The notes under the pieces are model-generated. The model ran no database searches and had not been told where the DNA came from. It saw only the letters and a list, made by a program, of their open reading frames with translations. 64,000 nt of DNA from Streptomyces sp. JH14 (lineage in GTDB: Bacteria > Actinomycetota > Actinomycetes > Streptomycetales > Streptomycetaceae), in contig NZ_JAJNEL010000001.1 in assembly GCF_029428675.1 (NCBI RefSeq), positions 4,712,001 through 4,776,000 of the forward strand, given 5' to 3'. Below are positions 1 to 10,464 of the stretch, piece after piece (the stretch's first letter is position 1; every line of letters begins with the position of its first letter). A program made the position numbers and the translations under genes.

Positions 1-1156
1 TCGGGCCGACCTCCATCGCCTCCGCGGTGATGTCGACATCCGCCAGCTCCTTGAACTGGTGGTACATCGAGGGCAGCCGCCGCCGGATCCGCTCTGCGGG
101 CATCCGGGTCGAGACATCCAGGAACACCCCGCCGTGCGGCGAGCCGCGACCCGCCTTCACCTCGGAGTTGATCGCGCGGGCGACCTCGTCGCGCGGCAGC
201 AGTTCGGGCGGGCGGCGGTTGTGGTCCGGGTCCTCGTACCAGCGGTCGCCCTCCTCCTCCGACTGCGCGTACTTCTCCTTGAACACATCAGGGATGTAGT
301 CGAACATGAACCGCTTGCCGTCGGAGTTGCGCAGCACCCCGCCGTCGCCGCGCACCGACTCGGTGACGAGGATCCCCTTCACCGACGGGGGCCAGACCAT
401 GCCGGTCGGGTGGAACTGCACGAACTCCATGTTCAGCAGGGGCGCGCCCGCCAGCAGCGCGAGGGCGTGGCCGTCGCCGGTGTACTCCCAGGAGTTCGAC
501 GTCACCTTGAAGGACTTGCCGATGCCGCCGGTCGCCAGGACGACCGCGGGGGCTTCGAGGACGAAGAAGCGGCCGGACTCCCGCTCGTAGCAGAAGGTCC
601 CGCTGACCCGGGCACCGTCCTTCAGGACGCGGGTGACGGTGCACTCCTGGAAGACCTTCAGCCGGGCTTCGTAGTCGCCGTGCTCGCGGTAGTCCTCCTG
701 CTGCAGCTGGACGATCTTCTGCTGGAGGGTGCGGATCAGTTCGAGGCCGGTACGGTCCCCGACGTGTGCGAGCCGCGGGTACTCATGGCCGCCGAAGTTG
801 CGCTGGGAGATCTTTCCGTCCGGCGTCCGGTCGAAGAGCGCACCCCAGGTCTCCAGCTCCCAGACCCGGTCCGGTGCCTCCTTGGCGTGCAGCTCCGCCA
901 TGCGCCACTGGTTGAGGAACTTCCCGCCGCGCATGGTGTCGCGGAAGTGCACCTGCCAGTTGTCCCCGGAGTTCACATTGCCCATGGAGGCGGCGATTCC
1001 GCCCTCTGCCATGACGGTGTGCGCCTTGCCGAAGAGCGATTTGCAGATCACTGCGGTACGGGCCCCGCGCTCCCGTGCCTCGATGGCGGCGCGCAGCCCG
1101 GCGCCTCCGGCACCGACCACGACGACGTCCCACTGCTGCCGTTCGAGCTCTGTCAT
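1..1156 (-). CDS. sdhA: Succinate dehydrogenase / fumarate reductase flavoprotein subunit (C-terminal part missing)
   Basis: FAD-binding catalytic subunit that oxidises succinate to fumarate (or the reverse) at the cytoplasmic face of the membrane. About 385 N-terminal residues are visible; the gene runs off the left edge, and family members are usually near 650 residues. The N-terminal dinucleotide fold has the GAGGAG motif about ten residues in, and an HPTG motif of the FAD/substrate domain and the sequence around VRGDGG follow later. The ATG at 1156 directly abuts the TGA of the upstream membrane-anchor gene (no gap), so the two are translationally coupled. Pairing with a five-helix anchor resembles the actinobacterial Sdh1 type (M. 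tuberculosis Rv0247c-Rv0249c) rather than the usual SdhCDAB set. The iron-sulphur subunit would be expected just left of the window. Confidence 0.93.
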   Translation of the reverse strand, partial: MTELERQQWDVVVVGAGGAGLRAAIEARERGARTAVICKSLFGKAHTVMAEGGIAASMGNVNSGDNWQVHFRDTMRGGKFLNQWRMAELHAKEAPDRVWELETWGALFDRTPDGKISQRNFGGHEYPRLAHVGDRTGLELIRTLQQKIVQLQQEDYREHGDYEARLKVFQECTVTRVLKDGARVSGTFCYERESGRFFVLEAPAVVLATGGIGKSFKVTSNSWEYTGDGHALALLAGAPLLNMEFVQFHPTGMVWPPSVKGILVTESVRGDGGVLRNSDGKRFMFDYIPDVFKEKYAQSEEEGDRWYEDPDHNRRPPELLPRDEVARAINSEVKAGRGSPHGGVFLDVSTRMPAERIRRRLPSMYHQFKELADVDITAEAMEVGP

Positions 1157-2023
1157 TCAGAAAAACCTCGGATCGTCGAAGGCGCCGGAGGCGACGAGAT
1201 ACACGTAGAAGTCGGCGAGCGCCACGCTGATCAGGGAGGCCCAGGCAAGCAGCATGTGCCGGGCGTTGAGCCGGCCCACCCAGCCCCACAGCCGGTAGCG
1301 CACGGGGTGCTTGGAGAAGTGCCGCAGCCGGCCGCCGATGATGTGCCGGCAGGAGTGGCAGGACAGGGTGTACGCCCAGATCAGCGTGATGTTGACCAGG
1401 AAGATCACGGAGCCGAGACCCATGTGGCCCCAGGCATAGTGCTCGTCGCGGAAGGAGAGCACGGTGTCGTACGTGAGGATCCCGGCGACCGGCACCGCAG
1501 CGTAGAAGAAGTACCGGTGGATGTTCTGCATGATCAGCGGGAAGCGGGTCTCGCCGGTGTACGTGGTGTGCGGCTCGGCGACCGCGCAGGCCGGGGGCGA
1601 GGCCCAGAAGCCCCGGTAGTAGGCCTTGCGGTAGTAGTAGCAGGTCAGCCGGAAGCCGAGCGGGAAGATCAGGATCAGCAGGGCGGGGGAGAGGCCCCAC
1701 CAGCTGCCGAAGAGATCCCAGTTCGGGCCGTGCCGCATGGGGGCGCAGTTCTCCGCCAGGCAGGGCGAGTAGAACGGCGACACATAGGGGGCGGCGTAGT
1801 AGTCCGCGTTCGAGAAGGCCCGCCAGGTCGAGTAGACGATGAAGGCCAGAAGGCCGCCCGCGGTCGCGGCGGGCGCCAGCCACCAGCGGTCGGTGCGCAG
1901 ATGGCGGGCGGCGATGGCGGCCCGCGAGGCGTCGTGCACACCGGACGGCCGGGCGCGGGCGCCGGGCCGGGCCGTCCTCTTCAGTTGTGGTGGTTCCGTA
2001 CCTGGTTCCGTTCCGGTGGCCAA
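1157..2023 (-). CDS. Five-helix membrane anchor of Sdh1-type succinate dehydrogenase
   Basis: 288-residue integral membrane protein. After a basic N-terminus of about 45 residues, five hydrophobic helices can be read, roughly at residues 47-67, 108-130, 165-190, 197-220 and 255-275, with histidines in the later helices (for example NIHRY) that could ligate haem b. It anchors the dehydrogenase and passes electrons to the quinone. The start is TTG at 2023, chosen because AGGAGA lies five bases upstream and no better start follows. It sits between a small conserved gene and the flavoprotein gene, whose ATG touches its stop codon. The size and helix number match the Rv0249c-type anchor. Confidence 0.85.
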   Translation of the reverse strand: MATGTEPGTEPPQLKRTARPGARARPSGVHDASRAAIAARHLRTDRWWLAPAATAGGLLAFIVYSTWRAFSNADYYAAPYVSPFYSPCLAENCAPMRHGPNWDLFGSWWGLSPALLILIFPLGFRLTCYYYRKAYYRGFWASPPACAVAEPHTTYTGETRFPLIMQNIHRYFFYAAVPVAGILTYDTVLSFRDEHYAWGHMGLGSVIFLVNITLIWAYTLSCHSCRHIIGGRLRHFSKHPVRYRLWGWVGRLNARHMLLAWASLISVALADFYVYLVASGAFDDPRFF

Positions 2024-2032
2024 GGAACTCTC

Positions 2033-2299
2033 CTAGGGGGCGTGCCTGCCGCGGACGCCCAGACCCTCGTCGTCCGAGTCCGTCCACAGGGCGGCGTCGT
2101 ACGGCGCCTCGGTGATCGTGATGATGTCGGTGCCCGCGGCGCTGCCGTCGGGGCGGTCGGCGCCACCGGCGGCTCCGAGCGGCTGCGGCCCGGTTTCGGC
2201 CGTGCGCAGCTGCGCAAGGCTCCGCTCCAGCCGTCCGACGGTGCGGACGAGGTCGTCGAGGCGATGTTGAACAGCCGTCAATTCGTCCTGCAGTGACAT
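2033..2299 (-). CDS. Conserved small protein upstream of succinate dehydrogenase
   Basis: 88-residue protein of unknown function. The N-terminal half is a predicted amphipathic or coiled-coil helix (MSLQDELTAVQHRLDDLVRT, continuing through a second heptad stretch); the C-terminal half is acidic and ends in a short basic tail. The ATG at 2299 is preferred over GTG 2311 because GGAGG precedes it by 11 bases and overlaps the GTG choice. Its stop lies nine bases before the anchor gene start, so it is probably first in the sdh operon. It might be an assembly or regulatory partner of the enzyme, but nothing in the sequence proves this. Confidence 0.7.
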   Translation of the reverse strand: MSLQDELTAVQHRLDDLVRTVGRLERSLAQLRTAETGPQPLGAAGGADRPDGSAAGTDIITITEAPYDAALWTDSDDEGLGVRGRHAP

Positions 2300-2581
2300 G
2301 ACTTCTCTCACCTCCGCGGTTGCGGGTGGCAGTGCTCATGCGCATGCGAGTGTCGCGCGTCACATCTCCTTTGGGAAGAGAGCGGGCCGTTCCGGCTTGA
2401 CCGGATGCTCCGCCGCGCGGGTGAGGTTCCGGGCCGGTGCGCCGTGTCGGCGCCGCCTCTCGTGCGCGGGCACCTTCAGTGGATGAGCGGAACCAGTGTG
2501 ATCAACTGCAAATGCCACCAAAACGCATAATCCAGTCCATTCGCAGGCGAGTGGACCGGGCCGGCCTCGGAGGTATCAGCC

Positions 2582-5128
2582 ATGTCCTACGTCGGCGTCC
2601 CGCGCGGGACGGTTCGAAAGCGCCGCTCGCTCGCGCTCTTCGCGACAGGTGTGCTCGCGGTGCCCGTGCTGGCCGGGTGCAGCGGTTCGGACAAGGCGGA
2701 CACCACTGCCACCGTCGTACCGCAGGATGTGGCCCCCGCCCTCCGGAGCCAGGTCGCCGAAGGAGGCACGGTCCGCTGGGCGATCGATGCGATGCCCACC
2801 ACCTTCAACGCCTTCCAGGCGGATGCCGACGCCTCGACCACCCGCATCACCGGGGCCCTGCTGCCGACGCTCTTCCCGCTCGACACCAAGGGCGTCCCAC
2901 GGCTGAATCCGGACTATCTGGAATCGGCGAAGATCATCGAGCGGGAGCCCAAGCAGGTCGTGCTCTACCGGCTCAACCAGAAGGCGGTCTGGAGCGACGG
3001 CCGGGAGATCGGCGCCCCCGACTTCGTCGCCCAGTGGCGTGCGCTGAGCGGCAAGGACACGGCGTTCTGGACCGCCCGCAACGCGGGTTACGACCGGATC
3101 GAGCGGATCGAGCGCGGCAAGGACGACTTGGAGGTCCGGGTCACCTTCGCCAAGCCGTATGCGGACTGGCGCTCCCTCTTCTCACCGTTGTACCCGAAGC
3201 AGGTGACCAGCTCCCCGGACGCCTTCAACGACGGAGCGCGCACCACCCTCGCGGCGACATCGGGGCCGTTCCGCCTCAGCGGTGTGGACAAGAAGGCAGG
3301 CACCGTCACGCTGGTCCGCAGCATGCGCTGGTGGGGAAGCCCGACCAAGCTGGACTCGCTGGTCTTCCGGAAGGTCAAGCCGCAGGACCGGGTCGAGGCG
3401 CTGACCGACGGCAAGATCGACGTCGCCGACATCGACGCGGAGGCGGCGCACCGGATCGTGGCTGCGGCACGCGACAACGGCGGGAACGGGCAGCCGCTCA
3501 CCCACGGCCCCGGCTCGGAGATCGGCCCGGCCGCCGCCCTGCGCTCCTGGGCCGTGGCGCACGGCTCCGACAAGAAGGCGGCGGCCGCCGCCCGGGCCGC
3601 CCGGGCGAAGACCCGGGCCGCCGCCGAGGTGTACGCCGCCGAACAGGACGGGCTGCGCGCCTATGCCGTACGCAAGTCCCTGGAGCCCGCCTACACACAG
3701 CTCGCGCTGAACGGCGAGTCCGGGCCGCTGTCCGACGACCGGGTGCGTCGCGCGGTGGCCCGTGCGCTCGACCGCCAGGAACTCGCCGACGCGGTACTGG
3801 GGCCGCTCGGCCTGCCCGCGACCCCGCTCGGCAGCCACCTGGCGCTGGCCGGTCAGCCGGGGTACCGGGACAGCAGCGACGCACTCGGCAAGCAGGACCC
3901 CAAGGAGGCCCAGGCGCTGCTGGCCGACGCCGGCTGGACGCGGGACGGCGCCACGCAGAAGTCCGCCGGGACGAAGGCGGGCAGCGAGGGCGAGAAGGCG
4001 AAGGGCAGGGCGGAGCGGCAGAAAGAGGCGGTCGAGGCCGAGAAGGCCGCGGAGGAGAAGGCGGCCGAGGCCGAGAAGGCCGCGGAGGAGAGGGCCGCGG
4101 AGGAGAGGGCGGCCGAGGCCGAGAAGGCCGAGAAGGCCGAGAAGAAGGCGGACAGGAGCGCCGGCAGGACGGCGGGCGCGGGCGAGAAGCGCAAGCCGTC
4201 CGCCGATGACAGCCTGTACATCGTGGGCGACCGCAACAAGTCCGGTGGTGACGACAAGCCGGGCGACGACGGCAAGCCCGGCCGCGACAGCAGGCCGCGC
4301 GACGACGAGGATTCCGGTCACATCCTCGCCCCCGCCACCACTGCGGCCGTCCAGAGCGTCTCCCTGCTGCGCCAGGCCGACGCCTTCACCAGCCCCTATG
4401 CCGGCGCTCCCGCCGTCGCCGACACCGGCGCCTCCGAGGGCGCCCGTGAGAAGGTCACCGTCCAGGAGCGCAGGACGGGCGGTGCGGCCGGGGCCTACGC
4501 CCCCGCCGGAACCGCGGCCCCGGCGGCTCCGGCCCGGGTCGCCGACTCGGCCCGTGGCACCCTCGGCAAGGACGGCAAGCCGCTGAGCTTGCGTTTCGTC
4601 CTGCCGTCCGGTCCCGGATCGGAGTCACTCCGGACCGTCGGGGACAAGATTTCGGCCATGCTCGATGCGATCGGTGTCCGCACGGAGATCATCAAGGTCG
4701 CGGACGCCGGCTACTTCAAGGACCACATCGCCGCCGGTGAGTACGACCTGGCGCTGTACTCCTGGCCGGCCACCGCCTACCCGGCCACCGACGACCGGCC
4801 GATCTTCGCCAAGCCGGTGCCCGCCACCGACGGATCCCTGCTGGTCGAGCAGAACTACACCCGCGTCGGCACGGACCACATCGACCAGCTCTTCGACCAG
4901 GCGGTCGCCGAGCTGGACGAGGATGCCGCCCGCGACCTGATCAGGCAGGCGGACGCCCGGATCTGGGCCGCCGCGGGATCCATTCCGCTCTATCAGCGTC
5001 CGCAGCTGGTGGCCGCCGACCGGAAGCTCGTGAACGTCGGCGCCTTCGGCTTCGGAGTGCCCCACTACCAGGACATCGGTTTCAAGAAGCCGCAAGCGGC
5101 CGGTTCCCCCGCGAATCGTAGGAAGTAG
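2582..5128 (+). CDS. Family 5 solute-binding lipoprotein with a large coiled-coil insert
   Basis: 848-residue ABC-transporter substrate-binding protein, far longer than the usual 530-600. A basic N-terminus and hydrophobic core end in a lipobox (LAGC, Cys33), so it is exported and lipid-anchored. The fold typical of oligopeptide/nickel-binding proteins is read from about residue 60 to 455 and resumes at about 658. Between them lie about 200 residues: first a Lys/Ala/Glu-rich repeat (459-545, multiples of AEKAAEE) predicted to be a long coiled coil, then a Pro/Ala/Gly-rich linker. A smaller Ala/Lys-rich stretch lies near 335-365. GGAGG sits eight bases before ATG 2582. No permease or ATPase gene is adjacent; the hairpin at 5170-5199 ends the unit, so it may borrow another importer or act as an orphan sensor. 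Confidence 0.88.
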   Translation: MSYVGVPRGTVRKRRSLALFATGVLAVPVLAGCSGSDKADTTATVVPQDVAPALRSQVAEGGTVRWAIDAMPTTFNAFQADADASTTRITGALLPTLFPLDTKGVPRLNPDYLESAKIIEREPKQVVLYRLNQKAVWSDGREIGAPDFVAQWRALSGKDTAFWTARNAGYDRIERIERGKDDLEVRVTFAKPYADWRSLFSPLYPKQVTSSPDAFNDGARTTLAATSGPFRLSGVDKKAGTVTLVRSMRWWGSPTKLDSLVFRKVKPQDRVEALTDGKIDVADIDAEAAHRIVAAARDNGGNGQPLTHGPGSEIGPAAALRSWAVAHGSDKKAAAAARAARAKTRAAAEVYAAEQDGLRAYAVRKSLEPAYTQLALNGESGPLSDDRVRRAVARALDRQELADAVLGPLGLPATPLGSHLALAGQPGYRDSSDALGKQDPKEAQALLADAGWTRDGATQKSAGTKAGSEGEKAKGRAERQKEAVEAEKAAEEKAAEAEKAAEERAAEERAAEAEKAEKAEKKADRSAGRTAGAGEKRKPSADDSLYIVGDRNKSGGDDKPGDDGKPGRDSRPRDDEDSGHILAPATTAAVQSVSLLRQADAFTSPYAGAPAVADTGASEGAREKVTVQERRTGGAAGAYAPAGTAAPAAPARVADSARGTLGKDGKPLSLRFVLPSGPGSESLRTVGDKISAMLDAIGVRTEIIKVADAGYFKDHIAAGEYDLALYSWPATAYPATDDRPIFAKPVPATDGSLLVEQNYTRVGTDHIDQLFDQAVAELDEDAARDLIRQADARIWAAAGSIPLYQRPQLVAADRKLVNVGAFGFGVPHYQDIGFKKPQAAGSPANRRK

Positions 5129-5169
5129 CAGGTCAGAACCTCAGAGGAAGCTCAGAACTGGCTCAATCC

Positions 5170-5199
5170 CCTTGCCCGCCGGGGCCTCGGCGGGCAAGG
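5170..5199 (+). terminator. Hairpin terminator after the solute-binding lipoprotein
   Basis: Perfect 11-bp inverted repeat (CCTTGCCCGCC and its complement) around an 8-base loop, 41 bases after the stop codon. There is no strong T tract, as is common in streptomycetes. Confidence 0.7.
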
Positions 5200-5731
5200 T
5201 CATGAGCACCTCTTGACCCGGGTAGCCGCTCTTCCCCCACCCATGAGTCTCATCGCTGAGTGCTGACCTCGGAGCCCCAACTCCGCGCACCACTCAGAGC
5301 CGCAGCTCCGGAGCCCCCCACCTCCGGAGTTGCGCACGTTCCCGCGTCGAGTTCCCCCGCGTGGGGGACCGTGTCCCTGACCACCGGTGAAGATCACCGG
5401 AACAGATGTGTACGCCGGTGCCAACATCGGGCGGAACGCGGACGCGACCGTGCCGAGCGGGACGGCTGCCTTCAGCCGGCCGTGGTGACCTGCGGCACTC
5501 CGGACAGCGGAAACCTCCACCGCGAAGAGCCGCTCTCCCAGGACGCGACGGGCCCGCCCCTCGTGGCCGGGCGCCCTCCCCTGCGGCCGGTAACGCTTGC
5601 CCGGGAAGCCGTCATGGCGCCAGCCCCGTACCATGGGGGGTAGCCGTGGCGTGTCCGCCCGGCGGGCGTACGAGGACTTGAGACCGACTAAGACGCCTGA
5701 TCCCACGATCCGAGAGAAGCGCAAGCCACCC
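5200..5731 (+). promoter_or_regulatory. Leader region upstream of typA with clustered inverted repeats
   Basis: About 530 bases without a convincing gene. Visible structure: two copies of the palindrome CTCCGGAG (5306-5313 and 5322-5329), the inverted repeat TCCCCC-GCGT-GGGGGA (5353-5368), and CCGGTGA-AGA-TCACCGG (5384-5400). A TACCAT at 5628-5633 could be a -10 box for typA, but no good -35 was found. Which of these act as operators or leader hairpins cannot be decided by eye. No known riboswitch consensus was recognised. Confidence 0.4.
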
Positions 5732-7603
<1,872 letters not shown>

Positions 7604-7646
7604 CCCTCGGTCGGACCGTCCGGCTGCGGTCGGTCCGGCCCGGGAC

Positions 7647-7685
7647 AAATGCCCGGCCCCCCGTTCTTCGGGGGGCCGGGCATTT
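7647..7685 (+). terminator. Intrinsic terminator of typA
   Basis: A 17-bp perfect stem (arms 7647-7663 and 7669-7685) with loop TTCTT, whose 3' arm ends in ATTTTTG. This is the most classical Rho-independent terminator in the window. Confidence 0.93.
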
Positions 7686-7914
7686 TTGCGTCCAACGATG
7701 CAGGAAGCGTATGGAAGTACGCATATGCAAAGGATATATGGATGCCGTGATTTCGGTCACCCTTTGCGAGGATGCATGTACCCAAATCTCGGAACTTCTC
7801 AACTTGCTGGAAAAGCCGCACTGTTGCGGCCAGCATCGGCTCCATCGCGCTGGACCGGCGCGGTGGCCGAAGGTGTTGCGAACGTAGTTCGTTCGCAGAA
7901 GCAAGGGGGAAGTT

Positions 7915-8499
7915 GTGCGGAAATTCATAGCGGCAACAGTGACCGGCGCGGCGATGTCGGCCCTGCTGGCGGCGCCCGCCGTGGCGGCAGCCTCGGGCAA
8001 TGACCCGATGTGCAGCCCCGGGCGTACGAAGCTCACCTGGACCGGCAAGGCGAAGCCGTGAGTGGTCACGCACCGGAAGGTTCTGGAGAACTGCACGGGC
8101 GGTACGGCGACGAAGACGGTCAGCGCGGAGAAGGTGTGCGAAATCACTGCTTCGGTGACGGCGACGGCGGGTTCGAAGGTGAGCGGGAAGATCGTTCTCG
8201 TGAGCCTGGAGGGGTCCATCGGCCTCGAGCTCAAGGCGGAGGGCAAGAGGGCCAAGAAGACTGCGGAGTCGATCAGTTACAAAGTGGGCAAGAACGGCAC
8301 CTATGTGTTCTTCGCCGGCATCAGGAAGGCCGGTGGCTACTACACGCAGTGGCGGTGCGACCGTGGCACGAAGTGGATCAAGACCGGACGCTACGGCAAG
8401 GCCCAGAGCTGGACGACGGCGGTCGAGGGCGGTCTACGCTGTGGCACCAAGCCGCCCAAGGGTTCCCTGGCCGAGGCGGTGAAGAAGACGTACTGCTGA
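7915..8499 (+). pseudogene. Secreted protein gene interrupted by an in-frame TGA
   Basis: A GTG at 7915 with GGGGGA a few bases upstream opens a frame encoding a clear signal peptide (about 26 residues, ending in Ala-rich AVAAA) and 22 further residues, then meets TGA at 8059-8061. The same frame continues without interruption to TGA 8497-8499 and encodes about 145 residues with evenly spaced Cys, Lys and aromatic residues, typical of a small secreted actinobacterial protein. GTG follows the TGA immediately (8062), so reinitiation is conceivable, but it would give a product without a signal peptide. The simplest reading is one gene of about 194 codons with a nonsense mutation, or a sequencing error. 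Function not recognised. Confidence 0.65.
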
Positions 8500-9341
8500 G
8501 CCGTGGCGACGGCGACGGCCTGCTGCTGATCCGATCGGCGGGTCCCGACGTCGTGTGTTCGGCAGGTGCCCCGGGCGCCCGGATCTTTCCGGGGGACCGG
8601 GGCACCGGTCCGTTCCGGCGACGGAGTCGCGGGAACGGGTCCATCGGGGCCGGGCGCAACCCGTTTTCCCGTCGAGATGTCCGAGTATCGGGCGTCGCTC
8701 TCCGGAACACGTGTTAACAGTCCGTTTCGGGTGCGTCTGTCTGGGATGACTTTGTCCGGATTTCGGGCGCTCGGGGGGTATCGATGTTGTCAAACCGAGA
8801 CACTTTAAGTGTGGTTTACAGCCTGGTCGTACTTAATAGTTGGCTCCATTGAGCTCGGGTCAATGGGTCACGCGCTGTGGGGAGTGCCGACTCACGAGCA
8901 CACGAGGTACTGCTCTTTCGTCGTCAGGGGTGTCGATGGAAGATCACGTGCCAATACTGTTTACGTGGACTCACGAGGAGGAACCCATGTGCGGTGCCCT
9001 GAGCGCCAGTGGGGGTGCGTCGTCCTGGACGGCGTGTCAGGCCGGTTTCGTTCATAGCGGCTCACCCGGCCCCGTCGCCGGCAACGGCTGACGATTTCTC
9101 AGCCCGTCCTACCGCTCAACTCGCGTTCCCGGGAGTGAAACCCACTCCTGTCGACGCTCCCTTTCTGCCGCACCGCCCTGGGGTGATCTCCGTCAGGCGT
9201 CGGCCCTGCCGCCGTACCCGTGCCGGGTGCCGGTGGGCAGCGGGGACCGTCACGCAGCAGGTCCGACGCGGTGAGTGCATCTGACTCAACCGTCGCAACC
9301 TGCCGGGGCGCCGGTACCCGACATCTGTGAATGGACACATC
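8500..9341 (+). promoter_or_regulatory. Long leader/regulatory region upstream of bldK
   Basis: About 840 bases with no convincing large gene. The palindrome AACACGTGTT lies at 8706-8715. An inverted repeat ACACTT-T-AAGTGT is at 8800-8812, just before TTTACA (8815-8820) and, 16 bases on, TAGTTG (8837-8842), a weak candidate promoter. This part is locally AT-rich for the window. A short open frame with a strong ribosome-binding site (8987-9091) is listed separately. bldK genes are developmentally controlled in streptomycetes, so an operator-rich upstream region is plausible, but no specific regulator box was recognised. Confidence 0.4.
8987..9091 (+). CDS. Possible 34-residue small ORF in the bldK upstream region
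   Basis: ATG at 8987 is preceded by GAGGAGGAA with ideal spacing, one of the best ribosome-binding sites in the window, and opens 34 codons rich in Ser, Gly and Ala with two Cys (it begins MCGALSASGG). In the same frame an ATG at 8936 would give about 51 residues. It ends 250 bases before bldKA. It could be a small peptide or leader, or the ribosome-binding site may be fortuitous. No homologue is recognised. Confidence 0.3.
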   Translation: MCGALSASGGASSWTACQAGFVHSGSPGPVAGNG

Positions 9342-10367
9342 ATGACCAGTCCAATCGAGGCCGAGGACGCCACGGCCTCTGTCGCCTTGGACGAACAGAC
9401 CACAGCAGCGGACGCAAAGGCGCCCGTCGGCCGCTCTCCGGGGCAACTGATGTGGATGCGCTTCAAGCGTGACCGCACGGGCGTGATCTCCGCCTGGGTG
9501 GTGCTGTTCTTCTTCGTCATCGCGGCGCTGGCGCCGGTGATCTCTGCCCTGTACGGCAAGGATCCCTACACGCTCTACCCGACGAAGCCGGAGTACGCGA
9601 ACCTGCTCGACGACTTCGCGATGCCCGCCGGCAGCTTCGGCGGCATCTCCAGCGACTTCTGGTTCGGTGTCGAACCCAACCTGGGCCGCGATGTGTTCAC
9701 CATGCTGCTGTACGGCATGCGCACCTCGCTGTACTTGGCGCTCATCCTCACGATCCTCAGCGTGGGTACGGGCGTGATCATCGGCATGGTGGGCGGCTAC
9801 TTCGGTGGCAGGGTCGACTACTGGCTGGGCCGGACGACCGACTTCTTCCTCGCCTTCCCGAGCCAGCTGTTCTTCATTGCCTTCATGCCCGTCGTGACCG
9901 CGCTGTTCGTCTCTCCGGCGGACGAGACCCCCACCTACCTGCGCGTCGTCGCGATCCTGCTGGTGATGTGGTTCCTCGGCTGGATGGGCATGGCCCGTCT
10001 GGTCCGAAGCTCCGTACTCACCCTGCGGGAGCGGGAGTTCGTGGAGGCGGCCAAGGTCTCGGGCGCCTCGCGGTGGCGGATCGTGCGCAAGGAGATCCTC
10101 CCGAACATCGTCACGCCGATCCTTGTGCAGGGCACCTATACGCTGCCCAGCTCCATCCTGAGCATCGCGTTCCTCTCGTACGTCGGTGTCGGCTTCGTCG
10201 AACCCACCCCCGACTGGGGGCGGATGTTCGCGATCGGCTCCGGGATCTACGAGCAGGACCCGGCGTTCATGATCTTCCCGGGCGTCGCCATGGTGGTTTT
10301 TGTTCTTTGCTTCAACCTCCTTGGTGACTCGGTCCGGGACGCATTCGACCCCAAGACCGGACGGTGA
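9342..10367 (+). CDS. bldKA: Oligopeptide ABC transporter permease (DppC/OppC type), BldK system
   Basis: 341-residue inner-membrane permease. A cytoplasmic N-terminus of about 45 residues is followed by a first helix (WVVLFFFVIAALAPVI), a long external loop and five more helices. The ATPase-docking loop is EAAKVSGASRWRIVRKEILP with the EAA...G signature. It is first in a five-gene same-strand cluster (permease, lipoprotein, permease, two ATPases) that matches the order of bldKA-E, the BldK importer needed for aerial hyphae formation in S. coelicolor. ATG 9342 is preferred; an in-frame ATG at 9327 would add five residues and neither has a strong ribosome-binding site. The assignment to bldKA rather than another Opp set rests on gene order and the typA neighbour. 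Confidence 0.82.
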   Translation: MTSPIEAEDATASVALDEQTTAADAKAPVGRSPGQLMWMRFKRDRTGVISAWVVLFFFVIAALAPVISALYGKDPYTLYPTKPEYANLLDDFAMPAGSFGGISSDFWFGVEPNLGRDVFTMLLYGMRTSLYLALILTILSVGTGVIIGMVGGYFGGRVDYWLGRTTDFFLAFPSQLFFIAFMPVVTALFVSPADETPTYLRVVAILLVMWFLGWMGMARLVRSSVLTLREREFVEAAKVSGASRWRIVRKEILPNIVTPILVQGTYTLPSSILSIAFLSYVGVGFVEPTPDWGRMFAIGSGIYEQDPAFMIFPGVAMVVFVLCFNLLGDSVRDAFDPKTGR

Positions 10368-10464
10368 CGTCCATGGGTGGGGGTAACTGCCGCCCCCGCA
10401 CCGGGCAACCGGACGGTCAGGCAGCTTTTCTGGATAACAACCGACAGGTAGGTGTAACGAGCTC

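Noticed and set aside
59..2296. Long plus-strand open frame opposite the succinate dehydrogenase genes
   Set aside because: It is the antisense shadow of well-supported minus-strand genes; high GC gives long open frames on the opposite strand.
8062..8499. Independent gene starting at GTG 8062
   Set aside because: It lacks its own ribosome-binding site and signal peptide and is in frame with the preceding signal-peptide frame, so a single interrupted gene is more likely.
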